Counted from the first letter of the stretch, positions 44,639 through 53,805 are shown. The stretch: 64,000 nucleotides of DNA from Salinibacter altiplanensis (GCF_002894645.1 NZ_NCQY01000025.1:1-64000); one strand, 5' to 3'. The notes: generated by a model not told the origin, from the sequence alone. Made by a program: numbers and translations.

Positions 44639-46855
44639 ATGTGTCTCCGGTTCATTGGGGGACTCGCCGTCGTGCTTGCGCTCATTCCTGCCGTAGCCTC
44701 GGCGCAGCCCACGGTCGTGAAAGGCCGGGTACAGGACGCGCAGGACGCCGTCGGTGTGCCCTACGCCAACGTGCAGCTCAAAGGAACGACCATCGGCACC
44801 GCCGCCGGGGAGGACGGCCGCTTCCGCCTCGACACGAAACGCACCGGATCGGTTGTCCTACGGGTTTCGGCCGTCGGCTACGATCCCGTGGAGCGCTCTC
44901 TCCACCTCCAGGCCGGAGACACGACCACCGTCCGCCTCATCCTCCGGGCCGAAAGCGTTGAGCTTGACGGGGCCGTCGTGACCGGCGAGGCCTTCTCGAC
45001 CGGATCGCCCGCGGAGTCCACCTTGGGCTCGACCGAAGCGGTGACGACGCCGGGCGCCGCCGGGGATCTTTTCCGCGCACTGCAGTCGCTCCCGGGCGTG
45101 GCCGCGCCGGGAGACGGCGCCGGCCTCTTTGTACGTGGCGGCGACGTGTCCGAGACCAAAACGCTCCTCGATCAGGCAACGGTTCATCGTCCGTACCGCT
45201 ACGAGTCCCCAGCGGGTGGGTCGTTCGGCGCCGTGCGCCCCTTCCTCGTCGACGGCACCACACTTGCCACGGGCGGCTTCTCAGCCCAGTACGGCAACGC
45301 GCTCTCCGGCGTCCTCGCGATGGAGTCGAAGGATCGCCCCCAGGAATCCAGCCGGTATGTGAACCTCGGCCTTGCCGCCGCGTCCGTCTCCCTCGACCAG
45401 CCGCTCGTGGAAGACAAGTTCGGCCTCCGGCTCTCCGGCAACCGCTCGTTTACCGGCCTCCTCTTCCGCGTCAACGGCCAGCGCAGGGACTACGCCACCG
45501 TGCCGCAGGGCCTGGACGGCAGCCTGGGCCTGACCTGGGACTACGGCCCCGCCGGACAGCTCAAGCTCTTCGTCTTCGCCCGCCACAACCGCATCGGCGT
45601 GGAGACGACGGAGGGCACGTACTCCGGTGTCTACCGTGGCGAGACGACAAACCAGCTTTACAACCTGCAGTGGACGACCCGGGCACGCGGGTGGACCGTG
45701 GAGTCGAGCGCCTCCTGGAACGCACACACGTCGACGACGACGCTCGGCGCACTCGACCTGTCGCCTACCGACCAGGCCGCCAAGCTCCGCGTCGACGCCA
45801 CGCGCAGGGCCGACGACTGGACGCTCCGCACCGGCGGCACCCTTGAGCGGCGGCGGTACCGGTTCGACGGCACGGTTCCGACGCAGCCGGACGTAGTGGC
45901 CCCTGGCGCCGCCACGCGTTCGATTGACGAATTGGTTCCGGCCACGCGGGCCGGTGGGTACGCCGAGATCGAGGCCAACGTTCTTTCGTCGCTCGTCGCC
46001 CGGGCCGGGCTCCGCACCGACCTCCACGGCCGCGCGGGCCGGCCGGTCGTCGATCCACGGGTGAGTCTCTCCTGGCGGATCGCGCCGCACACCCAGCTGC
46101 GGGCCGCCTGGGGCCTCTACCACCAGTTCCCAGAGCTCAGCACCTACAGCGAGCACGCCGGCGAAAACACACTCGGCGCCCAGCGCGCGCAGCACGTGGT
46201 GGTGGGCCTGCGCCATGAGCAGGAGAACCTGCTCCTGCGGGCCGAGGCCTACCACAAGCCGTACCGCGACCTGGTCGTCCGCACCGGGCCGTCCCGCTAC
46301 GCAACCGACGGCACGGGCGTCGCGCGGGGCGTCGACCTCTTCGCCAAGTACGGATCGTTCCTGGGGACCCGCTTCAACGGCTGGGCCTCGTACAGCCTGC
46401 TTCGCTCCCATCGCACCCAGCCCCGGGATCAAGGAACGGAGGAGCTGACGCTTGAAAGTGGACCGGCCCCCTTCGACCTCACGCATCAGGCAACGGTGGT
46501 GGGCAAGGTCCGCGTCGTCGATCAGATCCGGATCGGCGGCACGTACCGCTACACGACCGGGCAGCCCTTCACGCCTGTCGTGGAGACCAATCGATCGCCC
46601 ACCGGCGCCCTCCTGCCGGTAGACGGGCCGGTGGGCAGCGAGCGCCTTCCGGCCTACCACCGCCTCGACCTGCAGGTGAGCTACTTCTGGCCCTTCAACC
46701 GCCAGCAGAACGTGGTCGTCTACGCGGCGCTCAACAACGTGCTCGACCGGGCCAACGCCGTCGACGTGACCTACACCCCGGACTACGCTGAACGCCGCTA
46801 CCGCACCACCAACTTCCGACGATCGGTCTATTTCGGCCTTACCCTCACCCTCTGA
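44639..46855 (+). CDS. TonB-dependent receptor with carboxypeptidase-like plug extension
   Basis: 738 aa. Signal peptide at residues 1-22 (FIGGLAVVLALIPAVASA). Residues 25-110 are a CarboxypepD_reg domain (VKGRVQDAQDAVGVPYANVQ, KGTTIGTAAGEDGRFRLDTK). The plug follows (DLFRALQSLPGVAAPGDG, GLFVRGGDVSETKTLLDQ), then a barrel of about 22 strands ending YRTTNFRRSVYFGLTLTL. It takes up a large or scarce solute, energised by TonB. There is no SusD partner. It opens a plus-strand cassette with a TPR lipoprotein, an ABC exporter and a LytS/LytTR system. Confidence 0.92.
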   Translation: MCLRFIGGLAVVLALIPAVASAQPTVVKGRVQDAQDAVGVPYANVQLKGTTIGTAAGEDGRFRLDTKRTGSVVLRVSAVGYDPVERSLHLQAGDTTTVRLILRAESVELDGAVVTGEAFSTGSPAESTLGSTEAVTTPGAAGDLFRALQSLPGVAAPGDGAGLFVRGGDVSETKTLLDQATVHRPYRYESPAGGSFGAVRPFLVDGTTLATGGFSAQYGNALSGVLAMESKDRPQESSRYVNLGLAAASVSLDQPLVEDKFGLRLSGNRSFTGLLFRVNGQRRDYATVPQGLDGSLGLTWDYGPAGQLKLFVFARHNRIGVETTEGTYSGVYRGETTNQLYNLQWTTRARGWTVESSASWNAHTSTTTLGALDLSPTDQAAKLRVDATRRADDWTLRTGGTLERRRYRFDGTVPTQPDVVAPGAATRSIDELVPATRAGGYAEIEANVLSSLVARAGLRTDLHGRAGRPVVDPRVSLSWRIAPHTQLRAAWGLYHQFPELSTYSEHAGENTLGAQRAQHVVVGLRHEQENLLLRAEAYHKPYRDLVVRTGPSRYATDGTGVARGVDLFAKYGSFLGTRFNGWASYSLLRSHRTQPRDQGTEELTLESGPAPFDLTHQATVVGKVRVVDQIRIGGTYRYTTGQPFTPVVETNRSPTGALLPVDGPVGSERLPAYHRLDLQVSYFWPFNRQQNVVVYAALNNVLDRANAVDVTYTPDYAERRYRTTNFRRSVYFGLTLTL

Positions 46856-46893
46856 ACGGTCTTCGGTCTGCTCGCGGCGACCACAAAAACCCA

Positions 46894-46928
46894 CTCATGA
46901 CTCATCCCCTCATAACTCATTTGCTCAT
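46894..46928. repeat. Five CTCAT repeats at 7-8 bp spacing
   Basis: CTCAT begins at 46894, 46901, 46909, 46916 and 46924. The array lies in the spacer before the TPR lipoprotein gene. A related set is found before the ABC ATPase gene. Confidence 0.75.
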
Positions 46929-46983
46929 GCCCCACGCCACACAAACCCACAACGCAAAACCCTCAACTCAAATCTCAATTTCT

Positions 46984-47823
46984 ATGCTCAAACCCCCGAC
47001 CCTCTTTCGAAAAACCCCACTCGTCCTCACCGTGTGCCTGCTGCTAATTGGTCTCGTCGCGTGCGGGACCAGCACGCCGATGGCGTCCGCCTCCGCCGGT
47101 GGAGCCCGCCTCACGACGGCAACGACTGATTCGCTCCTCCGACAGGCCAAGAGCCTCATCCGCGAGGCCACCGACAAAGGGTCCATCGACTCCTTGAAAC
47201 AGGCGCGTGCCGTCGCCGAACGGGCAACAGACGACAGCGAGAACAGGGCACTCGCGCACTACTACATCGGCCTTGCCGACTTCCGAATGATCAACCAAAT
47301 CCCCGAGGACGACGAGGACCGGCGCGAGCCGGTAATCGAAGACGCCATTGGTCACCTCAAGCGCGCGACGGAAATCGATGCGACGATGGCCGACGCGTGG
47401 GCCCTGCTCTCGGGCTGCTACGGCCAAATGATGGGGATGACCCCGATGCAGGGCATGTCTCTCGGCCCGAAATCCAGCGAGGCCATGAACGAGGCGAAGG
47501 AGCGTGGCCCCGACAATCCGCGCGTATGGATCGTCGATGGCACGTCGGATTTCTACACACCCAGTATGTTTGGCGGCGACAAAGAGCAGGCCCTGAAGAA
47601 GTTCAAGAAAGCCGCCCGCCTCGCCGAGCAGGAGTCCACCGACGACCCGCTGATGCCCAGCTGGGGGCACGCCGAGGCCTACGCCTGGATCGGCATTGTC
47701 CACATGGACGCCGAGCGGTACGATCAGGCTCGCAGCGCCTTTGAGAGGGCCCTCGACCTCAATCCCGATTACGGCTGGGTAAAGCAGATTCTCTTGCCGA
47801 AGGCCAAAGAGAAGCAGAGCTGA
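46984..47823 (+). CDS. TPR-containing lipoprotein
   Basis: 279 aa from ATG 46984 (MLKPPTLFRKTPLVLTVCLL). The lipobox is GLVAC; the earlier in-frame ATG 46897 would place 29 residues before the signal and is less likely. After a helical first part come TPR-like units (ARAVAERATDDSENRALAHY, EDAIGHLKRATEIDATMADA, and DQARSAFERALDLNPDYGWV). It should be a periplasm-facing scaffold. It is second in the cassette, with CTCAT arrays in the spacers on both sides. Confidence 0.8.
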   Translation: MLKPPTLFRKTPLVLTVCLLLIGLVACGTSTPMASASAGGARLTTATTDSLLRQAKSLIREATDKGSIDSLKQARAVAERATDDSENRALAHYYIGLADFRMINQIPEDDEDRREPVIEDAIGHLKRATEIDATMADAWALLSGCYGQMMGMTPMQGMSLGPKSSEAMNEAKERGPDNPRVWIVDGTSDFYTPSMFGGDKEQALKKFKKAARLAEQESTDDPLMPSWGHAEAYAWIGIVHMDAERYDQARSAFERALDLNPDYGWVKQILLPKAKEKQS

Positions 47824-47862
47824 CAGCCCGCCTCTACGACCACAGATGCGCAGCAGAACGTC

Positions 47863-47890
47863 CTCATCAGTCATTCACTCATTGACTCAT
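47863..47890. repeat. Four (C/G)TCAT repeats at 7-8 bp spacing
   Basis: CTCAT at 47863, GTCAT at 47870, CTCAT at 47878 and 47886. It lies between the TPR lipoprotein and the ABC ATPase gene. Confidence 0.65.
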
Positions 47891-47979
47891 GACCCGCCTA
47901 CTCGTGCCTGCACACTCGTGACCCGGCTCCCTGGGGAGATCCCGATCCCATCCGTTTCTGCCAATCCGCCCCCCGACCC

Positions 47980-48921
47980 ATGTCGTCTGCCCTTTCCTTC
48001 CAGTCCCTCCGCAAAACGTACGGCGCAACGGTCGCCGTCGACGATCTGTCCCTGACGGTCGAAGAAGGGGAAATCTTCGGCCTCATCGGCCCGAACGGCG
48101 CGGGCAAAACCACGGCCGTCGAGTGCGCGCTAGGCCTTCGACAGCCGGACGCGGGCACCGTGCGCGTGCTCGGCATGGATCCACAGGAGGCATCGTCCCA
48201 GGCGTTCTACCAACGAGTGGGGACTCAGCTCCAGGAGTCGGCCCTCCCCGACCGGATCACCGTCCGCGAGACCATCAACCTGTTCGCGTCTTTCTATCCC
48301 TCGACTGCGGACTCGGAGGCCCTCCTCGACCGATGGGGCCTCGCCGACAAACAACACGCCTCGTTCGCCTCATTGTCGGGTGGACAGAAGCAGCGCCTGT
48401 TTGTCGTCCTCGCGCTCGTGCACGACCCAGACCTTGTCGTCCTCGATGAAATCTCGACGGGGCTCGACCCCGACGCCCGTCATCAGGTTCGAAATCGTCT
48501 CCGCGAGGTGCGGGCCAACGGGACGACCGTTGTACTGGTGACCCACTTCATGGACGAGGCGCAGGCCCTCTGCGACCGGGTGGCCCTGATGAATCAGGGG
48601 CGCTGCGTGGCACTCGATGCGCCCTCGGCCCTCATCGATGAGCTCGACGCTTCGTATCGTGTCTGGTTCGACGCTCCGTCCGATTTCGACCTCGATCCCC
48701 TGCGTACGGCGGACGACATACAGAGCGTGGAGCTCGTGGACGGCCACGTGCAGGCCCGGGGCGGGGATGACCTCCTAACGGCCGTCGTGCACCGTCTCGC
48801 CGACGCGAACGTCTCCCCAAACGACCTGCACGCCGAGCGCGCCACCCTGGAAGACGTTTTCCTGACCCTCACTGACGACTCGCAGCTTCCCACATCCTCT
48901 TCCCCCGACCTTCGGGACTAG
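47980..48921 (+). CDS. ABC-2 type transporter ATP-binding protein
   Basis: 313 aa. LRKTYGATVAVDDLSLTVEE, Walker A GPNGAGKTTAVECALG at about residues 39-54, signature SLSGGQKQRLFVVLALVHDP, Walker B LVVLDEISTGLDP and the switch His in VLVTHFMDEAQALCD. The C-terminal 90 residues are the extra domain seen in drug-export (DrrA/NatA-like) ATPases. The permease gene follows after 53 bases. Confidence 0.94.
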   Translation: MSSALSFQSLRKTYGATVAVDDLSLTVEEGEIFGLIGPNGAGKTTAVECALGLRQPDAGTVRVLGMDPQEASSQAFYQRVGTQLQESALPDRITVRETINLFASFYPSTADSEALLDRWGLADKQHASFASLSGGQKQRLFVVLALVHDPDLVVLDEISTGLDPDARHQVRNRLREVRANGTTVVLVTHFMDEAQALCDRVALMNQGRCVALDAPSALIDELDASYRVWFDAPSDFDLDPLRTADDIQSVELVDGHVQARGGDDLLTAVVHRLADANVSPNDLHAERATLEDVFLTLTDDSQLPTSSSPDLRD

Positions 48922-48974
48922 CGGCTCCCATCCCCCCGTATTCTCCGTCTCGTCCAACCGATCCGTCCAAGCCG

Positions 48975-49709
48975 ATGAAGGCCTTCCTCACGCTCACCTG
49001 GACCGAATCGAAGCTCTTCCTGCGGGAACCGGCCGCGACCTTCTTTACGCTGGGCTTTCCCCTTCTGCTTCTCTTCGCCTTTGGGACCATCTTCGGCAAC
49101 GGCCCGGCCTCCGCCCCCGGCAACGTCGGCTATACCACGCGCGCCCTTCCCGGCTACGTGGCCCTCACGATTGGGGCCCTCAGCTTGTTGAGCCTGCCCA
49201 TCACGCTGGCGACGCAGCGCGACCAGGGCATTCTGCGACGGTTCCGCGTCACGCCCCTCCGCCCCACGACGGTGCTGGGCACGCAAGCGGCCGTGAACCT
49301 CTTCATGTTGGTCGTGAGCACCGTTCTTCTTCTCGTCGCGGCACTCACGTACGACGTGCCCCTGCCCTCTTCCGTCCTGCTAGCGACCGGTGCACTGCTG
49401 TTCACCGGAACCGCCTTCTTGAGCCTCGGCTTCCTGCTCGGGGCCCTGATGCCCACGGCCCGCGCGGCGCAGTCCGTTGGGATGGCCCTCTTCTTTCCCA
49501 TGCTGTTCCTCTCGGGGGCGGCGATCCCGCAGTTTCTCTTCCCCGACTGGCTGACAACCGCGAGCCTCGCCCTGCCCCTCACCCACGTCACCCGCCTCCT
49601 GCAGGACGCCTGGCTGCACGGCCAGTGGAACGGAACGGCCGCGCTCGTGCTTGCAGGAACGGGCCTTACAAGTACCGTCGTGGCGGCGTGGGCCTTCCAG
49701 TGGTCGTAG
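48975..49709 (+). CDS. ABC-2 type transporter permease
   Basis: 244 aa with six membrane helices, among them FFTLGFPLLLLFAFGTIFG, VALTIGALSLLSLPITLAT, TVLLLVAALTYDVPLPS and FLSLGFLLGALMPTARAAQSV; the last, near the C-terminus, is ALVLAGTGLTSTVVAAWAF. RDQGILRRFRVTPLRP is the coupling region known from ABC-2 permeases. It pairs with the ATPase upstream and probably exports a drug, lipid or peptide. Confidence 0.92.
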   Translation: MKAFLTLTWTESKLFLREPAATFFTLGFPLLLLFAFGTIFGNGPASAPGNVGYTTRALPGYVALTIGALSLLSLPITLATQRDQGILRRFRVTPLRPTTVLGTQAAVNLFMLVVSTVLLLVAALTYDVPLPSSVLLATGALLFTGTAFLSLGFLLGALMPTARAAQSVGMALFFPMLFLSGAAIPQFLFPDWLTTASLALPLTHVTRLLQDAWLHGQWNGTAALVLAGTGLTSTVVAAWAFQWS

Positions 49710-49752
49710 TGCATCTCGACGAAACGATTCCTTCCCAACACACCGAGCAGAC

Positions 49753-50889
49753 ATGTCGTCGGTGCCCTCCTCAACCGACCTCGATGCCTCCCCGGAGGAC
49801 ATCGTCCCCCAAGCTCCACCCAAGCCACGCATCACCTGGACGGGGATCGGACTGGCCGCGGCGGGCTGGACGCTCTATGCGTTCCTCTATGCGTTTTTCA
49901 TCGCCCGGCAGGAGCCCAACGCCCCCTTCGTTGGTCTTCTTGCCGGGCAGCTTACGTTCGTCCTCGTGCTCGGCCTCTACAGCGTACCGGTCTGGTGGAT
50001 CACGGTGCGCGAGATGGATCGCACGCACTGGGGGGGGACACTCGGCGTGCACCTGATCCTCGGTCCTCTCTACGCCTGGGGCGGCCTCGAGTCGTACCTG
50101 TTTGTTGTTCGGGCCGTGTTTGCCCCCAGCATCGCGGCGGAGATTGAGGCCCAGTACCAATGGATCCTGTTCGCCAACCTTACGGTCTACGCCATCCAGT
50201 TTGCCCTCTACCACCTGGTCCGCAACGTCCAGCGCCTCCGGCAGAAGGAGCGGCAGGCCACCGAGCTTTTGGCCATGGCCCGCGAGCAACAGTTCGCCGC
50301 CCTCAAGGCCCAGGTCAATCCGCACTTCTTGTTCAACACCCTGAACTCAATCAGCGCAACGCTCCGCCGGGATCCGGAACAGGCCCGAGAAATGATCGCG
50401 AGGCTCTCCGACATGATGCGGTACGCCCTTGAGGGCCCGGACCGCGAAGTCGTTCCGCTGCGGGACGAGATCGACTTCACCCGCCGGTACCTCGACCTGG
50501 AACGGCACCGCTTTTCGGATCGGCTGGAGGCCCAGGTGAACGTGAACGCCGACGAGGACGCGCTGGGCACGCCGGTGCCGCCGATGGTGCTGCAGCCCCT
50601 CGTGGAAAATGCGCTCCGCCACGGCATTGCCCCAAGCGAGGACGGCGGCTCCGTGACGGTCGAGGTGACTGCCGAGAACGACGAACTCGACGTGCACGTG
50701 GAGGACACCGGCGTGGGCCCCAACGCCGACGACCCGCTTTCGGGCTCGACGGAGGGCACCGGCCTCGCCACCACGAGCACGCGCCTGGAACGCACCTACG
50801 GCCCCGACGCTGCCCTCCACACCGCCGAAAACAATCCCACCGGCTTTAAAGTCTGGTTCTCCATCCCCAAAGACGGCACCGACGCCTGA
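49753..50889 (+). CDS. LytS/YehU-type sensor histidine kinase
   Basis: 378 aa from ATG 49753 (MSSVPSSTDLDASPED). Four membrane helices in residues 30-165, then a coiled linker (VQRLRQKERQATELLAMARE) and the His_kinase domain: LKAQVNPHFLFNTLNSISAT carries the phosphorylated His, and an HATPase with LQPLVENALRHGIAPSEDGG, EDTGVGPN and GTGLATTSTRLERTYG. It starts 43 bases after the permease and is followed by its regulator. Confidence 0.93.
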   Translation: MSSVPSSTDLDASPEDIVPQAPPKPRITWTGIGLAAAGWTLYAFLYAFFIARQEPNAPFVGLLAGQLTFVLVLGLYSVPVWWITVREMDRTHWGGTLGVHLILGPLYAWGGLESYLFVVRAVFAPSIAAEIEAQYQWILFANLTVYAIQFALYHLVRNVQRLRQKERQATELLAMAREQQFAALKAQVNPHFLFNTLNSISATLRRDPEQAREMIARLSDMMRYALEGPDREVVPLRDEIDFTRRYLDLERHRFSDRLEAQVNVNADEDALGTPVPPMVLQPLVENALRHGIAPSEDGGSVTVEVTAENDELDVHVEDTGVGPNADDPLSGSTEGTGLATTSTRLERTYGPDAALHTAENNPTGFKVWFSIPKDGTDA

Positions 50890-50939
50890 CGGCCTCTCTG
50901 CACTGCCCCTTCCCTCTTTCCAACCTTCATTCCCTACCT

Positions 50940-51686
50940 GTGCAAGCCCTCATCGTCGACGACGAGCCGCCCGCCCGCACCCTGATCCAGGAATACCTGG
51001 AGGACGTGGACCGCATCGAGGCGATTGGCGAGTGCGGAAACGGACGCGAGGCCATAGAGGCCATCAACGAGACGGCCCCCGATCTCGTCTTCCTCGACGT
51101 GCAGATGCCCGGCCTCGACGGCTTCGACGTGCTGGAGCGGATCGACACACTGCCGGACATCATCTTCTCCACCGCCTACGACGAGTACGCAATTGCGGCC
51201 TTCGAGGCGGGAGCGGTCGACTATCTCTTGAAGCCGTACACCAGGGCCCGCTTCCAGACCGCCGTGGAGCGGGCGCTGGAGCGCCACGATCGGGGCGACG
51301 ACGCGTATGCCGACCAGTTGGCGGCGCTGCTGCAGGAGGCCAGGACCGACGCCGAGGAATCGCCCGAACGGCTGTACGTGCGCCACGGCGACAAAATCAT
51401 CCCCGTCGACCCCGACAATATTCGGTGGATCGAAGCGGCGGGCGACTACTCGAAGCTCCACACCGACGAGGCGACCTACCTGTCGTCGATGGGCATCGGC
51501 GAGTTGGACGACCGCCTTGCCTCGGCGCAGTTCATGCGGGTCCATCGCTCTCACATTCTCGCCTTCCCGGCCATCGACCACCTCTACAGCGACGGCTCGG
51601 GCGGGTACAAGGCCGTGCTCGACGACGGCACCACCGTCCGCGTGAGCCGCTCCTACGCCTCCGCGATCCGCGACCGGCTCGTGTAA
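50940..51686 (+). CDS. LytTR family response regulator
   Basis: 248 aa from GTG 50940 (VQALIVDDEPPARTLIQEYL). Receiver domain at residues 1-118 with the phosphorylated Asp in LVFLDVQMPGLDGFD; LytTR DNA-binding domain at 145-245 with LYVRHGDKIIPVDPDNIRWI, AGDYSKLHTDEATYLSSMG and FMRVHRSHILAFPAI. It should work with the LytS-type kinase just upstream and probably controls the cassette or another export target. Confidence 0.94.
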   Translation: MQALIVDDEPPARTLIQEYLEDVDRIEAIGECGNGREAIEAINETAPDLVFLDVQMPGLDGFDVLERIDTLPDIIFSTAYDEYAIAAFEAGAVDYLLKPYTRARFQTAVERALERHDRGDDAYADQLAALLQEARTDAEESPERLYVRHGDKIIPVDPDNIRWIEAAGDYSKLHTDEATYLSSMGIGELDDRLASAQFMRVHRSHILAFPAIDHLYSDGSGGYKAVLDDGTTVRVSRSYASAIRDRLV

Positions 51687-51700
51687 GCCACAGAGTCGGT

Positions 51701-52195
51701 CTACGCCGAGGCCTCTTCGGCCTCCGTCATGTCTTTGACGAACGGCGTTAGGCGCACGTCCGGCACTTCGCTCAGCGTCGTCTGCTGAAAGGTCGTCTTC
51801 ATACGGTCACGCTCCTCGGTCCAGTGCTCGTGGAGGGGACACGGCTCGGCCTCCCCACAGCCCGGCAGGCCCAGCACGCACTCCTCAAACAGGTCGGCCC
51901 CGTCGATCGCGACGACAATCTCGTAGAGGCCAATGGCCTCCGGAGCACGAGTCAGCGCAACCCCGCCGCCCGGTCCCCGCTTCGACGTCAGAAGTCCCGC
52001 GTCGTTGAGCTGTTGAAATACCTTTGTCAGAAACGAGAAGCCAATCTCCAGGTCGTCGCTAACGGTTTGAATCGAAACATACTCACGGGTGGGGGCGGAG
52101 CCGTCGTCTTCCCCTTCCGACCCCTCATCATTCTCGAGGGTCCCCAAGTACAGCATTGCGCGCAGTCCGTACTCGCAGCTTTTTGAAAGCAGCAT
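51701..52195 (-). CDS. Rrf2 family transcription regulator with three Cys (IscR/NsrR type)
   Basis: 164 aa from ATG 52195 (MLLSKSCEYGLRAMLYLG). Winged helix with SIQTVSDDLEIGFSFLTKVF and LLTSKRGPGGGVALTRAPE. Three Cys, C106, C113 and C119 (ECVLGLPGCGEAEPCPLHEHW region), are placed as the Fe-S ligands of IscR/NsrR. An acidic insert (DEGSEGEDDG) in the first helix pair is unusual. It is the last gene of the scdA-hemN-NPD run and may be its autoregulator, sensing NO or Fe-S state. Confidence 0.9.
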   Translation of the reverse strand: MLLSKSCEYGLRAMLYLGTLENDEGSEGEDDGSAPTREYVSIQTVSDDLEIGFSFLTKVFQQLNDAGLLTSKRGPGGGVALTRAPEAIGLYEIVVAIDGADLFEECVLGLPGCGEAEPCPLHEHWTEERDRMKTTFQQTTLSEVPDVRLTPFVKDMTEAEEASA

Positions 52196-52311
52196 CTGGG
52201 GGTTGGGGACGTGAACGGAATGCGGTGGGGGGATGGCAGAGCGTCTGCACGACGTGGTGTGCACCGGTCCATTCTGCCAGCGTTCCCCACTCGCCCCTCG
52301 GGTCCGCCGCC

Positions 52312-53805
52312 TCAATCTGCCGATTGTGGCTGACGGGACGAGCTGGACACGTGGGGATCCCGGACGCCCCGATACAAATAGTCAAGCACGTCGTCCGCGT
52401 CGTACTGCGGATCCTCCGCCGAGCCGAGCGGCAGGTCTTCGAGCGCGTCCCCCCCGGTAAAGAGGAACGGCTCGGTGCGGTCTCCTCGCTGCTGCCCACA
52501 CCCAATGTTGGCCATCAGCGCGTTGCAGAGGCAGGCCCGCCCCTCTGTCTCGTCCCGGTCGCCCCCGCGACTGACGTAGGTCTTGACGGGCTCCGCCGGA
52601 CATCGGCCCATCAGGCGCCCCTCCTCGTCGAGGTACGGCTCGCGCAGGTAGCCGAGGTCGCAGACACGAGCGCGCCGGTCGTACACCTCCGCGTCGGCCA
52701 GCGTGCCGTCGACGGTGAGCACCTTGAACGGGAAGCCCGTGGATGAGACGCGCCCCTCGGTGCTGACCTCAATCTCTCCGTTGTGCAGCCCCCGAATGAG
52801 GCGACGTGTGGTGCTGGGCGGGTAGCCCGACTCCTTCGCCAGGGAGAAGAGCGACCCCACCTGGATGCCGGCGGCCCCGGCCTCGTGGGCGGCCCGAAGG
52901 CCCTCGGGCGAGCCGTGCCCCCCCGCCAGGTAGAACGGCTTGCCAAGGGCCCGAATGGCCTCCAGGTCCGCCTCGTCGCGCTCATCGTACAGCGGCGTGC
53001 CATCGGCCGCGTAGTTTTTGTTGCGGGGCGGGGCATTGTGCCCCCCTGCAACGGGGCCCTCCACCACCCAGCCGTCCACGTGCTCGTCCGGCAGCTTGGC
53101 GTCCATAATGCGGGCCAGCGCGTCCGACGAGACGATGGGCAAAAACAATGGCCGGTCGAGGGCGGGCGGCGCATCGAGCACATCGGCCGGGTCGAACCGG
53201 TACGCGTAGGAGTCGTCAGGGTCCGGGGCCTGACTGGTGTCCACGTCCAGCCGCAGGGCGGCCGGCTCACCCGCCGCCAGCTTCGGAATCTGGCGGGCCT
53301 CCTCCAGCGGAATGCCGGCCCCGATGGAGACAATGTCGATGTCGGCCAGCAGTGCGCCGTAGATGCAGGGCAGCGTGTAGCGCTTCAGCTTCGCCAGCAG
53401 ATTCATCCCGATCGTTCCCTCGTGGCCCTTTTTCGCGAGCCGCACCTCCGTGTAAGTGGCCGCCGCGAGGATGCGCTGCGACCGGACCGACGGCTCGAAC
53501 GGATGCATGTTCAACAGGTCGTAGGGCTCGTCCGCCGGCATCCCGTCCGGCCGGTAGAACCGATCGACCAGGTGGCCGGCGATCCCTTTGTCGGGGTAGT
53601 CGGCAAGCACGGTGCACCGGTCGTGGGGGTCGCCCTCCTGGAGCTCACGCACGACCACGCTGTCGATGCCGGTCCCGGACACAATGCCAATTTCGCCGCG
53701 CTGAGCCACACGACGGGCCAGGGACCAACTCGACACCCCGATGCCCATGCCGCCCTGAATAATGTTGGGCGCAGTGGACGGGGCAGGTGAGGAAGGAAGG
53801 GCCAT
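52312..53805 (-). CDS. Nitronate monooxygenase (NPD)-like flavoprotein
   Basis: 497 aa, longer than simple nitronate monooxygenases (~330-360). The TIM-barrel marks are present: IIQGGMGIGVSSWSLARRVA at the N-terminus, VDGWVVEGPVAGGHNAPPRN and PFYLAGGHGSPEGLRAAHEA, and GAAGIQVGSLFSLAKESG. The C-terminal ~120 residues contain several Cys (RVCDLGYLREPYLDE, GRCPAEP, EGRACLCNALMANIGCGQ). They may form a metal site, which is not usual in the family. It lies between hemN and the Rrf2 gene, on the same strand. Substrate unknown. Confidence 0.85.
   Translation of the reverse strand: MALPSSPAPSTAPNIIQGGMGIGVSSWSLARRVAQRGEIGIVSGTGIDSVVVRELQEGDPHDRCTVLADYPDKGIAGHLVDRFYRPDGMPADEPYDLLNMHPFEPSVRSQRILAAATYTEVRLAKKGHEGTIGMNLLAKLKRYTLPCIYGALLADIDIVSIGAGIPLEEARQIPKLAAGEPAALRLDVDTSQAPDPDDSYAYRFDPADVLDAPPALDRPLFLPIVSSDALARIMDAKLPDEHVDGWVVEGPVAGGHNAPPRNKNYAADGTPLYDERDEADLEAIRALGKPFYLAGGHGSPEGLRAAHEAGAAGIQVGSLFSLAKESGYPPSTTRRLIRGLHNGEIEVSTEGRVSSTGFPFKVLTVDGTLADAEVYDRRARVCDLGYLREPYLDEEGRLMGRCPAEPVKTYVSRGGDRDETEGRACLCNALMANIGCGQQRGDRTEPFLFTGGDALEDLPLGSAEDPQYDADDVLDYLYRGVRDPHVSSSSRQPQSAD

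Noticed and set aside
45281-46894. A 537-codon minus-strand frame opposite the TonB receptor
   Set aside because: Antisense to a well-supported receptor gene; no start signal or domain.
51709-51727. GAGGCC-TCTTC-GGCCTC hairpin at the end of the Rrf2 gene as a bidirectional terminator
   Set aside because: It lies inside the coding end of the Rrf2 gene and has no T run on either strand.
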